Source: Pseudorhodobacter sp. PARRP1 (GTDB lineage: Bacteria > Pseudomonadota > Alphaproteobacteria > Rhodobacterales > Rhodobacteraceae). From it: 64,000 nucleotides of DNA. The notes under the pieces were generated by a model. That model was not told the origin of the DNA and did not search any database. It saw nothing but the letters and a program-made list of their open reading frames with translations. Shown piece by piece: positions 52,974 to 63,019 of the stretch; position 1 is the stretch's first letter; the number at the start of each line of letters is the position of its first letter. A program made the translations under genes and the position numbers. The stretch spans positions 548,232 through 612,231 of the forward strand of contig NKIU01000001.1 of NCBI GenBank assembly GCA_002256245.1, read 5' to 3'.

Positions 52974-54569
52974 GTGACTCAGAATGCCCGGCCCGAAACG
53001 GTCGATCTTTTCATCATCGGCGGCGGCATCAACGGCTGCGGCATAGCGCGCGACGCCGTTGGTCGCGGCTTGACCGTGACTTTGTGCGAACAGGCCGATC
53101 TGGCGCAGGCAACCTCCTCGGCCAGCACCAAGCTGTTTCACGGCGGTCTGCGCTATCTGGAGTATTTTGAGTTCCGTCTGGTGCGCGAGGCTTTGGAGGA
53201 ACGCGAAACCCTGCTGGTCGCGATGCCCCACATCTCATGGCCGATGCGCTTCGTTTTGCCCTACCACCCCGACATGCGGTTTGAAGGCGAAACTCCCACC
53301 GGCAAGCTGATGGCCCGCCTGATGCCGTGGATGCGCGGCCGCCGCCCGGCTTGGCTGATCCGGCTGGGTCTGTTCATTTATGACACGCTGGGGGGTCGCA
53401 AAATCCTGCGCGCCACCCGCACGCTTGATCTGAAAACCGATGCCGCAGGCAAACCGCTGCAACCGCGCTTTGCCCACGCCTACGAATACTCCGATTGCTG
53501 GATCGAGGATGCCAAGCTGGTATCCCTGAACGCCCGCGATGCCGCCCAGCGCGGCGCGGCCATCCACACCCGCACCCGTGTGCTCAGCGCCACCCGCACC
53601 GGCGATCTGTGGCAAATCACCACCGAAGGCGCGGATGGACAAACCACCCACACCGCCCGCGCCCTAGTAAACGCTGGTGGGCCGTGGGTCGAGGATGTGA
53701 TCCGCAACGTCGCCCGCATCAACTCGTCCGAAGGCGTGCGGCTGGTGCGCGGCAGCCATATCGTCACCCGCAAGCTGTATGATCACGACCGCTGCTATTT
53801 TTTCCAGGGCACCGATGGCCGCATCATCTTCGCCATTCCGTATGAGCAAGATTTCACCCTGATCGGCACCACCGACAAAGATCACCAATCCGCCCCCGGC
53901 CAAGCCGTCTGCACCGATGAAGAACGCGATTACCTGCTGAATTTCGCCAGCCAGTATTTCGCCAAACCCGTGACGGTCGATGATGTGGTCTGGACCTATT
54001 CCGGCGTCCGCCCGCTGTATAACGATGGCGCCACCTCGGCCACCGCCGCCACCCGCGATTATGTGCTGTCGCTGGACCAAAACGGCGCGCCCTTGCTGAA
54101 CGTGTTCGGCGGCAAGATCACCACCCACCGCCGCCTTGCGGAAAGCGCGCTTGCCAAACTCACCCCGTTCTTCGCCCATGCCAAACCGGCATGGACCGCC
54201 CGCGCCCCGCTTCCGGGTGGCGATTTCCCGCATACCGATGTGGCGAAACTGACCACCGATCTGGCGAAATCCTACCCCTTCCTCACCCCCTACTGGGCCG
54301 CCCGCCTGATCCGCGCCTATGGGTCCGAGGCCGCCACCCTGCTTGGCCCGGCCAAAACCGCGTCAGACCTTGGCCAAGACTTCGGCGCGACCCTGACCGA
54401 GGCCGAAGTGCGCTGGCTGATCACCCACGAATTCGCCCACGAGGCCAATGACATCATCTGGCGTCGCACCAAACTCGGCCTGCGGATGAACGCGGAACAA
54501 ATCTCTCAACTTTCGGCCTACATGGCTGCTACAGTAACCCCGCGGGCGATCAGCCCGGCGGCGGAATAA
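52974..54569 (+). CDS. glpD: Aerobic glycerol-3-phosphate dehydrogenase GlpD
   Basis: GlpD (531 residues) is the FAD-dependent, membrane-associated enzyme that oxidises glycerol-3-phosphate to dihydroxyacetone phosphate and passes electrons to quinone. The FAD motif LFIIGGGINGCGIARDAVGRG is at the N-terminus, followed by SASTKLFHGGLRYLEYFEF, TDKDHQSAPG and YSGVRPLYNDG. The start is taken as the GTG at 52974, with GGGAGGAGA about 7 nt upstream; a TTG at 52947 lies inside that leader. It is the first gene of the glycerol operon. Confidence 0.94.
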   Translation: MTQNARPETVDLFIIGGGINGCGIARDAVGRGLTVTLCEQADLAQATSSASTKLFHGGLRYLEYFEFRLVREALEERETLLVAMPHISWPMRFVLPYHPDMRFEGETPTGKLMARLMPWMRGRRPAWLIRLGLFIYDTLGGRKILRATRTLDLKTDAAGKPLQPRFAHAYEYSDCWIEDAKLVSLNARDAAQRGAAIHTRTRVLSATRTGDLWQITTEGADGQTTHTARALVNAGGPWVEDVIRNVARINSSEGVRLVRGSHIVTRKLYDHDRCYFFQGTDGRIIFAIPYEQDFTLIGTTDKDHQSAPGQAVCTDEERDYLLNFASQYFAKPVTVDDVVWTYSGVRPLYNDGATSATAATRDYVLSLDQNGAPLLNVFGGKITTHRRLAESALAKLTPFFAHAKPAWTARAPLPGGDFPHTDVAKLTTDLAKSYPFLTPYWAARLIRAYGSEAATLLGPAKTASDLGQDFGATLTEAEVRWLITHEFAHEANDIIWRRTKLGLRMNAEQISQLSAYMAATVTPRAISPAAE

Positions 54570-54578
54570 GGGAACGGC

Positions 54579-55646
54579 ATGTCGATTGAACTGCAATCCG
54601 TCTCGCGTGTGGTGAAGGGGCAGACCTATATCCAGCCCACCAGCCTGACGCTGGAAAAAGGCACGATGAACGTGCTTTTGGGCCCCACCCTTTCCGGCAA
54701 AACCAGCCTGATGCGCCTGATGGCGGGGCTTGATCAACCCACCACCGGCCGCATCCTGTGGCAGGGCCGCGATGTCACCGGCATGCGCGTGCAAGACCGC
54801 AAGGTCGCGATGGTCTACCAGCAATTCATCAACTATCCGGGCATGAGCGTGTATGACAACATCGCAAGCCCCCTGCGCCTGATCGGCAAATCATCCGCCG
54901 AGATTGACCGCGCCGTGCGCGATGTGGCCGAGATGCTGAAACTGACCCCCATGCTGCAACGCAAACCGCTGGAACTGTCCGGCGGCCAGCAACAACGCTG
55001 CGCCCTTGCCCGCGCTTTGGTGAAAGACGCGGGCCTTGTGCTGCTGGATGAGCCGCTCGCCAACCTCGACTACAAACTGCGCGAGGAACTGCGCGCCGAA
55101 ATCCCGCGCATCTTCGAGGAATCCGGCGCGATCTTCGTCTATGCCACCACCGAACCGGAAGAGGCTTTGCTGCTGGGCGGTAATACCGCAACCCTTTGGC
55201 AAGGCCGTGTGACGCAATTCGGCCCCACGCCGCAGGTCTATCGCAACCCGGTTGATGCCACCACGGCGCGCGTTTTCAGCGATCCGCCGATGAACTTCCT
55301 GCCCTTCACCAAACGCGGCGCAGCCCTTAGCCTGAACGCCCCCGCCTTCGCCAACCTGCCCGACGGCAGCTATACCGCAGGCTTCCGCCCCAACCATCTG
55401 GCTTTGCACAAGCCCAGCGCCGATGCGATCGAGTTGCCCTGCACCACCATCGCTTCCGAGATCACCGGATCAGAATCCTTCCTGCACCTGCAACACGGGG
55501 CCGACCGCTGGGTCGCACTGGTGCATGGCGTGCAATCCCTGAACGCGGGCGATCCCGTCAGCCTTTGGCTCGACCCCGCCCATATCTATGTCTTTGATGG
55601 CGACGGGCGCTTGGCGCAGGCTGCCTCTTACGCGGTGGCTGCATAA
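54579..55646 (+). CDS. glpS: Glycerol ABC transporter ATP-binding subunit GlpS
   Basis: This 355-residue ATPase is one of the two nucleotide-binding subunits of a GlpSTPQUV-type glycerol importer, first described in Rhizobium leguminosarum. Walker A is GPTLSGKT, the signature is the canonical LSGGQQQR, Walker B is LVLLDEPLANLD and a TOBE-type domain ends the protein. The switch (H-loop) region reads YATTEPEEAL, so the usual His is Thr191. It therefore supplies a good signature but a weak catalytic site. It lies 9 nt after glpD and overlaps glpT by 1 nt. Confidence 0.9.
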   Translation: MSIELQSVSRVVKGQTYIQPTSLTLEKGTMNVLLGPTLSGKTSLMRLMAGLDQPTTGRILWQGRDVTGMRVQDRKVAMVYQQFINYPGMSVYDNIASPLRLIGKSSAEIDRAVRDVAEMLKLTPMLQRKPLELSGGQQQRCALARALVKDAGLVLLDEPLANLDYKLREELRAEIPRIFEESGAIFVYATTEPEEALLLGGNTATLWQGRVTQFGPTPQVYRNPVDATTARVFSDPPMNFLPFTKRGAALSLNAPAFANLPDGSYTAGFRPNHLALHKPSADAIELPCTTIASEITGSESFLHLQHGADRWVALVHGVQSLNAGDPVSLWLDPAHIYVFDGDGRLAQAASYAVAA

Positions 55647-56721
55647 TGGCGCAAATTACCCTGAAAAACCTTGCGCACAGCTACAGCGCCACGCCCACCA
55701 GCGATGCCGATTTCGCGCTGAAACAGATGGATCACGTCTGGCAGGATGGCGGCGCTTATGCCCTGCTCGGCTCGTCCGGCTGTGGCAAGACCACGCTTCT
55801 CAACATCATCTCTGGCCTTCTGCGCCCCAGCCAAGGCCGCGTGCTGTTTGGCGACCGCGACGTGACCGACGCCGCCACAGCCGAGCGTAACATCGCGCAG
55901 GTGTTCCAGTTTCCCGTGGTTTACGACACCATGACCGTGCGCGAAAACCTTGCCTTCCCCTTGCGCAATCGCGGCATGGACCCCGCCTATATCAAGGCCC
56001 GCGTGCAAGCCATCGCGCAAACCATCGGGATGGAAGCCACCCTTGACCGCAAGGCGCGCGGCCTGACCGCCGATGCCAAGCAAAAGATCAGTCTGGGCCG
56101 TGGCATGGTGCGCGAAGACGTCAACGCCATCCTGTTTGACGAACCCCTCACCGTGATCGACCCGCATATGAAGTGGGAGTTGCGCACGCAACTGAAACAA
56201 CTGCACCGCGATTTCGGCCACACGATGATCTATGTGACCCACGACCAGACCGAGGCCCTGACCTTCGCCGACAAGGTCGTGGTGATGTATGATGGCCGCG
56301 TCGTGCAAATGGGCACGCCCGAGGAATTGTTCGAGACTCCCGCGCATACCTTCGTCGGCTATTTCATCGGCTCGCCCGGTATGAACCTGCTCGATGCCAA
56401 TGTCACCGGCAACACCGCGCAAGTGCTTGGCGCGCAGGTGCCCTTGGGTGCCGCCTACGCCCCGATCAGCGGCCGCACCCAAATCGGCATCCGCCCCGAA
56501 TATTGCGAATTGTCCGCCACCGAGGGCCTGCCCATCACCATCCGCCGCATCGAGGACGTGGGCCGTCACCGCATCATCCGGGGCGAAGTTGGCGGCAATG
56601 CCTTCAACGTCATCGCCCCCGAAGGTGCTGCCATCGGGGCTGACCAAACCCTAGTCCGCTTCGCACCCGAACGGATCAACGTCTATGCCGACGACTGGCG
56701 CGTGCAAGGAGGGGCCGTCTG

Positions 56722-56722
<1 letters not shown>
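55646..56722 (+). CDS. glpT: Glycerol ABC transporter ATP-binding subunit GlpT
   Basis: The 358-residue partner ATPase of GlpS. Walker A is GSSGCGKTT, Walker B AILFDEPLTVID, and the H-loop YVTHDQTEAL (H199) is intact, but the ABC signature reads LTADAKQK (about 140-147) instead of LSGGQ. It complements GlpS: together they would make one canonical and one degenerate ATP site. A C-terminal TOBE-type domain follows. Here glpT is the ABC ATPase gene of the rhizobial nomenclature, not the E. coli glycerol-3-phosphate antiporter. It overlaps glpP by 1 nt. Confidence 0.9.
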
Positions 56723-58397
<1,675 letters not shown>

Positions 58398-58399
58398 AC

Positions 58400-58624
58400 A
58401 TGCTGCAAACTCCGACGATCAACTTGATCCAGTCCAAGATCGACAGGCTGGCTCCTGGCGAAAAGTTCACCCTCCCGTCGCTGCTCGGCCCTGACTGGGA
58501 CAGCATCAAGAGCGGCGATATTGGCAAAGAATTCAAGGAATTGGTGCGTGACGGCAATCTTATTAAAGGTGTCCGCTTCCTAGATGCCAAAGATAAACAT
58601 GCCAATTACGCCAAGAAAGGATAG
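58400..58624 (+). CDS. Small DUF1413-like protein inserted in the glp operon
   Basis: A 74-residue soluble, basic protein, MLQTPTINLIQSKIDRLAPG at the start and KHANYAKKG at the end. The pattern PGEKFTLPSLLG, then W, then IGKEFKELVRDG resembles DUF1413, a family known from small proteins in phages and plasmids, sometimes with DNA-binding or stress annotations; no function is assigned here. It starts 2 nt after the glpQ stop, with GGGAGG about 8 nt upstream in the glpQ end, and ends 3 nt before glpU. Its codons are visibly AT-richer (CTT ATT AAA GGT; AAA GAT AAA CAT) than its neighbours, hinting at acquisition. Confidence 0.65.
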   Translation: MLQTPTINLIQSKIDRLAPGEKFTLPSLLGPDWDSIKSGDIGKEFKELVRDGNLIKGVRFLDAKDKHANYAKKG

Positions 58625-58627
58625 AAG

Positions 58628-59029
58628 ATGACCACCTCACGCTGGAACTCCATCTTCGCCGCCACCGCCGCCGTCATGGCAGCCTTCCTTGGCTTCCTGA
58701 TCTGGGCCACCCCGCGCAATGACGAAGGCTTTCAATGGTTTGACCCGATGATCCCCGGCGGTTGGATGGCCTGGACCTTCCCGGTTGCCCTGTTCTTCTA
58801 CTGTATCGCAGCCTTGCTGATCACCTTCACCCTGCTGGCGATCCGCTATCCCGAAACACCCCGCCGCGGCATCCTCACCATTGAAACCACGCGCGGCGAC
58901 CGGTTGTTCATCACCCTACTCGGCTCGGCCTTCATCAATCTGGCCTGGCTGTTCTTCTTCGGCGCACCGCTGACTTGGGCGCTGATCCTCTGCCTCGTCT
59001 ATGCCTTTGCGGTGTTCCGCTGGGTGTGA
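58628..59029 (+). CDS. glpU: Glycerol ABC transporter accessory membrane protein GlpU (DUF2160)
   Basis: This 133-residue protein has about three to four membrane helices: AAVMAAFLGFLIWATP, AWTFPVALFFYCIAALLITFTLLAI and LFITLLGSAFINLAWLFFFG. It matches the DUF2160 family, which is encoded between the permeases and the binding protein in GlpSTPQUV operons. Its role in transport is not established; it may stabilise the complex. A hairpin follows before glpV. Confidence 0.85.
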   Translation: MTTSRWNSIFAATAAVMAAFLGFLIWATPRNDEGFQWFDPMIPGGWMAWTFPVALFFYCIAALLITFTLLAIRYPETPRRGILTIETTRGDRLFITLLGSAFINLAWLFFFGAPLTWALILCLVYAFAVFRWV

Positions 59030-59043
59030 CGGCAGCAAACCAC

Positions 59044-59063
59044 CCCGGCGAGGCTTTGCCGGG
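59044..59063 (+). promoter_or_regulatory. Intercistronic hairpin upstream of glpV
   Basis: CCCGGC (59044-59049) and GCCGGG (59058-59063) form a hairpin in the 70-nt gap between glpU and glpV. Such elements often protect or set the level of the abundant binding-protein mRNA. Function is inferred. Confidence 0.45.
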
Positions 59064-59099
59064 CAACCAAACGACGCTCAACATTCTGGGAGGAATCGA

Positions 59100-60821
59100 A
59101 TGAGACTGCGCACAACATCCACCGCCATGGCGCTTGCGCTGATGGCCTATGGCATGCCGGCGCTTGCCGACATGGAAGCCGGAAAGGCGTTCCTTGATAA
59201 GGAAATCGGCGATATGTCGGTGCTTTCGCGCGCCGATCAGGAAGCCGAACTGCAATGGTTTGAAACCGCTGCCAAGCCCTATGCCGGCATGGAGATCAAG
59301 GTTGCCTCGGAAACCCTGACCACCCACGAATACGAATCCAAAGTGCTGGCCCCGGCCTTCACCGCCCTCACCGGCATCAAAGTCACCCACGATCTGATCG
59401 GCGAAGGTGACGTGGTTGAAAAGCTGCAAACCCAAATGCAGTCGGGCGAAAACATCTATGACGCCTATATCAACGACAGCGATCTGATCGGCACCCACTG
59501 GCGCTATAAACAAGCCCGCAGCCTGACCGAATTCATGGCAGGCGAAGGCAAAGACGTGACCAACCCCGGTCTCGATCTGGCTGACTTCATCGGCACCAAG
59601 TTCACCACCGCCCCCGATGGCCAGCTTTATCAACTGCCCGACCAGCAGTTCGCCAACCTTTACTGGTTCCGCTACGACTGGTTCAACGATCAGAAAACCA
59701 AAGACGATTTCAAAGCCAAATACGGCTATGATCTGGGCGTTCCGATCAACTGGTCGGCCTATGAAGACATCGCAGAATTCTTCACTGGCCGCGACATGAC
59801 CTATGCCGGCGGGCCGGACAAGGTCTATGGCAACATGGACTACGGCAAGAAAGACCCGTCGCTTGGCTGGCGCTACACCGACGCGTGGATGTCGATGGCC
59901 GGTATGGGCGACAAGGGCGAACCGAACGGCTTGCCGGTTGACGAATGGGGCGTGCGCGTCGATGAAAACTCGCGTCCTGTCGGCTCTTGCGTTGCGCGTG
60001 GTGGTGCCACCAACGACGCAGCCGCTGTTTATGCTGTGACCAAGGCCATCGACTGGCTGAAGAAATACTCGCCGCCAGAAGCCGCAGGCATGGTGTTCGG
60101 CGAAGCAGGCCCGGTTCCGGCGCAAGGCCAGATCGCCCAGCAGATGTTCTGGTACACCGCTTTCACCGCCGACATGGTGAAGCCCGGTCTGCCGGTGATG
60201 AACGACGACGGCACGCCGAAATGGCGCATGGCGCCTTCCCCGCACGGCGCTTACTGGTCGGAAGGCACCAAGGTTGGCTATCAGGACGTGGGCTCGTGGA
60301 CGTTGATGAAATCGACGCCGCTCGATCACGCACAGGCAGCTTGGCTTTACGCCCAGTTCGTCACCTCGAAAACCGTCGATATGAAAAAGTCGGATGTTGG
60401 CCTGACCTTTGCGCGTCAATCGACCATCGACAGCCAGCACTTCACCGATCGCGCCCCGAAACTTGGCGGCCTGATCGAATTCTACCGCTCGCCCGCACGG
60501 GTTGCATGGTCGCCCACCGGCACCAACATCCCGGATTATCCGAAAATGGCGCAGTTGTGGTGGCAGAACATCGGCGACGCGATGTCGGGTGAGAAAACCC
60601 CGCAGGAAGCGTTGGACAGCCTCTGCGCCGAGCAGGAAAAAGTGCTGGGTCGGCTTGAGAAAGCCGGCGTTCAGGGCGACATCGGCCCGAAGCTGAACGA
60701 AGAGAAAGACCCGCAGATCTGGCTGGATGAACCCGGCTCGCCGGTCGCGAAACTCGACAACGAAAAGCCGCAGGGCGAGACCATCGCCTATGACGAGCTG
60801 ATCAAGTCGTGGCAGAAGTGA
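59100..60821 (+). CDS. glpV: Glycerol ABC transporter substrate-binding protein GlpV
   Basis: A 573-residue periplasmic binding protein with a Sec signal peptide (MRLRTTSTAMALALMAYGMPALA, cleavage after ALA). It is longer than typical family-1 binding proteins and fits the rhizobial GlpV type by VASETLTTHEYESKVLAPAFTALTGIKVTHD, NIYDAYINDSDLIGTHWRY and KVGYQDVGSWTLMKSTPLDHAQAAWLYAQF. It captures glycerol for GlpPQ. A strong GGGAGGAA lies about 6 nt before the ATG at 59100; the upstream reading adds a non-signal segment. A terminator follows 20 nt after the stop, ending the operon. Confidence 0.9.
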   Translation: MRLRTTSTAMALALMAYGMPALADMEAGKAFLDKEIGDMSVLSRADQEAELQWFETAAKPYAGMEIKVASETLTTHEYESKVLAPAFTALTGIKVTHDLIGEGDVVEKLQTQMQSGENIYDAYINDSDLIGTHWRYKQARSLTEFMAGEGKDVTNPGLDLADFIGTKFTTAPDGQLYQLPDQQFANLYWFRYDWFNDQKTKDDFKAKYGYDLGVPINWSAYEDIAEFFTGRDMTYAGGPDKVYGNMDYGKKDPSLGWRYTDAWMSMAGMGDKGEPNGLPVDEWGVRVDENSRPVGSCVARGGATNDAAAVYAVTKAIDWLKKYSPPEAAGMVFGEAGPVPAQGQIAQQMFWYTAFTADMVKPGLPVMNDDGTPKWRMAPSPHGAYWSEGTKVGYQDVGSWTLMKSTPLDHAQAAWLYAQFVTSKTVDMKKSDVGLTFARQSTIDSQHFTDRAPKLGGLIEFYRSPARVAWSPTGTNIPDYPKMAQLWWQNIGDAMSGEKTPQEALDSLCAEQEKVLGRLEKAGVQGDIGPKLNEEKDPQIWLDEPGSPVAKLDNEKPQGETIAYDELIKSWQK

Positions 60822-60840
60822 TCTGAGCGGACAATGAAGG

Positions 60841-60867
60841 GGGCGAGGTGCAAGCCTCGCCCTTTTT
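60841..60867 (+). terminator. Rho-independent terminator of the glp transporter operon
   Basis: GGGCGAGG (60841-60848) pairs with CCTCGCCC (60855-60862), followed by TTTTT (60863-60867), 20 nt after the glpV stop. Confidence 0.85.
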
Positions 60868-60892
60868 CTATGGTGGGTGGGCAATGGCCTTC

Positions 60893-61081
60893 GAACCGAA
60901 AGAAAACGCTCCAGTGGAGCGTTTTCCGGTTCGTTGCTCAAACGGCGGAACGCCGTTTGAGCAAGGGGTGTTGTGCCACAAACCGAAGGCCAATAATCTG
61001 GCCGCGCCTGACTGGGCTGGCGCGGCAACGCGCCTGCCTCAGGGCAGGCAGGCGCGGCCAGATTTGTCTGCGGCCAAATCT
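60893..61081. repeat. Array of consecutive inverted repeats between glpV and glpK
   Basis: Four dyads follow one another. (1) GAACCG (60893-60898)/CGGTTC (60927-60932), enclosing AAAACGCTCC/GGAGCGTTTT with loop AGT. (2) GCTCAAACGGCG (60936-60947)/CGCCGTTTGAGC (60951-60962), perfect, loop GAA. (3) AATCTGGCCGCGCCTG (60995-61010)/CAGGCGCGGCCAGATT (61049-61064), perfect 16-bp arms with further dyads inside. (4) AGATTTG/CAAATCT (61060-61081). The array lies in a 433-nt gap without any gene that I can support. It may be a compound mobile-repeat or a highly structured RNA; see findings. Confidence 0.75.
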
Positions 61082-61218
61082 GCCAAGACAAGGGTCGCGC
61101 CATTTGCTTCAGCGCCAAGCCTGCTTGGATCGCGCTTCACCTCGGCTCTAAAACGCTCAAACGTTAAAAATTCGTTAAAACCACCACCCCAACCCCCTGA
61201 TATAACACAACAAAAAAA

Positions 61219-61235
61219 GGTCCCGAGTTGGGACC
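61219..61235 (-). terminator. Hairpin with minus-strand T tract in the glpK leader
   Basis: GGTCCCGAGTTGGGACC is the exact reverse complement of the terminator hairpin at 3257-3273. On the minus strand it is followed by seven T residues (A run at 61212-61218), so it is oriented to stop leftward transcripts. It sits 20 nt before glpK. Confidence 0.55.
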
Positions 61236-61254
61236 GCACCACCCCGGAGGCCAC

Positions 61255-62739
61255 ATGACCCACATCCTCGCCATCGACCAAGGCACCACCTCGTCCCGCG
61301 CGATCCTGTTTGATGCGGCCCTGAAAGTGGTCTCCTCCGCCCAACAGGAATTTCCCCAGCACTACCCCCAACCCGGCTGGGTCGAACATGACCCGGCAGA
61401 CCTTTGGGCCACAGTCGCCGCCACCACCCGCGCCGCCATCGAGAAATCCGGCCTCCCCGCCCGCGACATCGCAGCGATCGGCATCACCAACCAGCGCGAG
61501 ACTACCCTGCTGTGGGACCGCGCCACCGGCCAACCCCTGCACCGCGCCATCGTCTGGCAAGACCGCCGCACCGCCGACACCTGCACCGCCCTGAAAGACG
61601 CAGGCCACGAGGCGATGATCACCGCCCGGACCGGCCTGCTGCTCGACCCCTACTTTTCCGGCACCAAACTGAAATGGCTGCTGGATACCATCCCCAACGC
61701 CCGCGCCCGCGCCGCTGCCGGAGAGCTCGCCTTCGGCACCGTCGATACCTACCTGATCTGGAACCTCACCGGCGGGCGCACCCACGCCACCGACGCCACC
61801 AACGCCGCCCGCACCCTGCTGTATAACATCGCCGACGGCCACTGGGACGCCGACATCTGCGCCCTTCTCGACATTCCGATGCAACTGCTGCCCGAGGTCC
61901 GCGACAGCTCTGCCGATTTCGGCCTGACCCGCGCCGATCTGTTCGGCCACGAGATCCCGATCCTTGGTGTGGCAGGCGATCAGCAGGCCGCGACCGTCGG
62001 CCAAGCCTGCTTCCAGCCCGGCATGATGAAATCCACCTACGGCACCGGCTGCTTTGCCCTCTTGAACACCGGCGACAAGATGGTGCCGTCAAAGAACCGC
62101 CTGCTGACCACCATCGCCTATCAGTTGGACGGCAAGCCGACCTATGCGCTGGAAGGCTCGATCTTCATCGCGGGTGCGGTCGTCCAGTGGCTGCGCGACG
62201 GCCTCAAGATCATCCGCGATGCGAAGGAAACCCAACCCCTCGCCGATGCCGCCGACCCCGCGCAAGACGTGATCCTTGTGCCCGCCTTCACCGGCCTTGG
62301 CGCGCCCTATTGGCGGCCCGATTGCCGGGGCGCGATCTATGGGCTGAACCGCAACTCTGGCCCGGCCGAGTTGGCCAAAGCCGCGTTGGAAAGCGTCGGC
62401 TATCAGACGCGCGACCTGTTGGAAGCCATGCGCGCCGATTGGGGCGTGGCCGCCGAGGGCGTGTTGCGGGTGGATGGCGGTATGACCGCGTCCGACTGGG
62501 CGATGCAGTTTCTGTCCGACATTCTGGGCGCGCCGGTTGATCGCCCGGTGATCACCGAAACCACCGCTTTGGGGGCCGCTTACCTTGCCGGCCTGAAAGC
62601 CGGGATCTGCCCCGCGCCAGCCGAGTTCCAGAAATCATGGGCGCTGCAACGCCAGTTCCTGCCACAGATGAGCACCACCACCCGCGACGCCAAATACGCC
62701 CGCTGGACCCGCGCCGTCGCCGCCACGATGAGCGTCTGA
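61255..62739 (+). CDS. glpK: Glycerol kinase GlpK
   Basis: GlpK (494 residues) phosphorylates the glycerol brought in by GlpSTPQUV. The FGGY-family signature is clear: [15 protein letters not shown] at the N-terminus, [26 protein letters not shown], a [11 protein letters not shown] segment, [14 protein letters not shown] and the second-domain [30 protein letters not shown]. The ATG at 61255 has CGGAGG just upstream and begins family homology; an earlier frame start at 61228 lies in the hairpin leader. It is separated from glpV by a terminator and a structured gap, so it probably has its own promoter. Confidence 0.94.
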   Translation: MTHILAIDQGTTSSRAILFDAALKVVSSAQQEFPQHYPQPGWVEHDPADLWATVAATTRAAIEKSGLPARDIAAIGITNQRETTLLWDRATGQPLHRAIVWQDRRTADTCTALKDAGHEAMITARTGLLLDPYFSGTKLKWLLDTIPNARARAAAGELAFGTVDTYLIWNLTGGRTHATDATNAARTLLYNIADGHWDADICALLDIPMQLLPEVRDSSADFGLTRADLFGHEIPILGVAGDQQAATVGQACFQPGMMKSTYGTGCFALLNTGDKMVPSKNRLLTTIAYQLDGKPTYALEGSIFIAGAVVQWLRDGLKIIRDAKETQPLADAADPAQDVILVPAFTGLGAPYWRPDCRGAIYGLNRNSGPAELAKAALESVGYQTRDLLEAMRADWGVAAEGVLRVDGGMTASDWAMQFLSDILGAPVDRPVITETTALGAAYLAGLKAGICPAPAEFQKSWALQRQFLPQMSTTTRDAKYARWTRAVAATMSV

Positions 62740-62762
62740 CGCAGGCCCCGCTCTGCGCGATC

Positions 62763-62972
62763 TTACCGGAACGCGCAGCCCGACTTCATCCCCATCGCAC
62801 GGAACAGCTTTGCGGCGGGGCAAAATCCGGTGATCGAGGACTGGATCAGGTTGATCCCGATAAACACGGTCAGCCACAAGAACCCCTGCGACACCCAATA
62901 GGTCAGCGCAACCGACAGCAGCACCATCATCCCCGCAAACATCAACACCGAACGGTCAATCGTCATCGTCAT
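62763..62972 (-). CDS. DUF2892-family small inner-membrane protein
   Basis: A 69-residue membrane protein with two hydrophobic helices (LMFAGMMVLLSVALTYWVSQ and LWLTVFIGINLIQSSITGF) and the conserved CPAAKLFRAMGMK end of the DUF2892/YgaP-type family, in which a CP motif follows the second helix. Such proteins often stand beside rhodanese or sulfide-oxidation genes; the next gene upstream is a sulfide:quinone oxidoreductase-like flavoprotein, which fits. An ACGGAGA element precedes the ATG at 62970-62972. Confidence 0.82.
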   Translation of the reverse strand: MTMTIDRSVLMFAGMMVLLSVALTYWVSQGFLWLTVFIGINLIQSSITGFCPAAKLFRAMGMKSGCAFR

Positions 62973-63019
62973 TCTCCGTGTAAGTCAAACGAAAGGGCAC
63001 AGCGCCCTTCCGGTGTGGG

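Noticed and set aside
60834-61258. Short plus-strand frames in the glpV-glpK gap
   Set aside because: They run through the terminator and inverted repeats, have no plausible ribosome-binding site and give no recognisable protein; the sequence is better explained as structured non-coding DNA.
61039-62004. Minus-strand frame of 321 codons over the start of glpK
   Set aside because: It is a Gly/Val-rich antisense reading of glpK and crosses the hairpins; no family resemblance.
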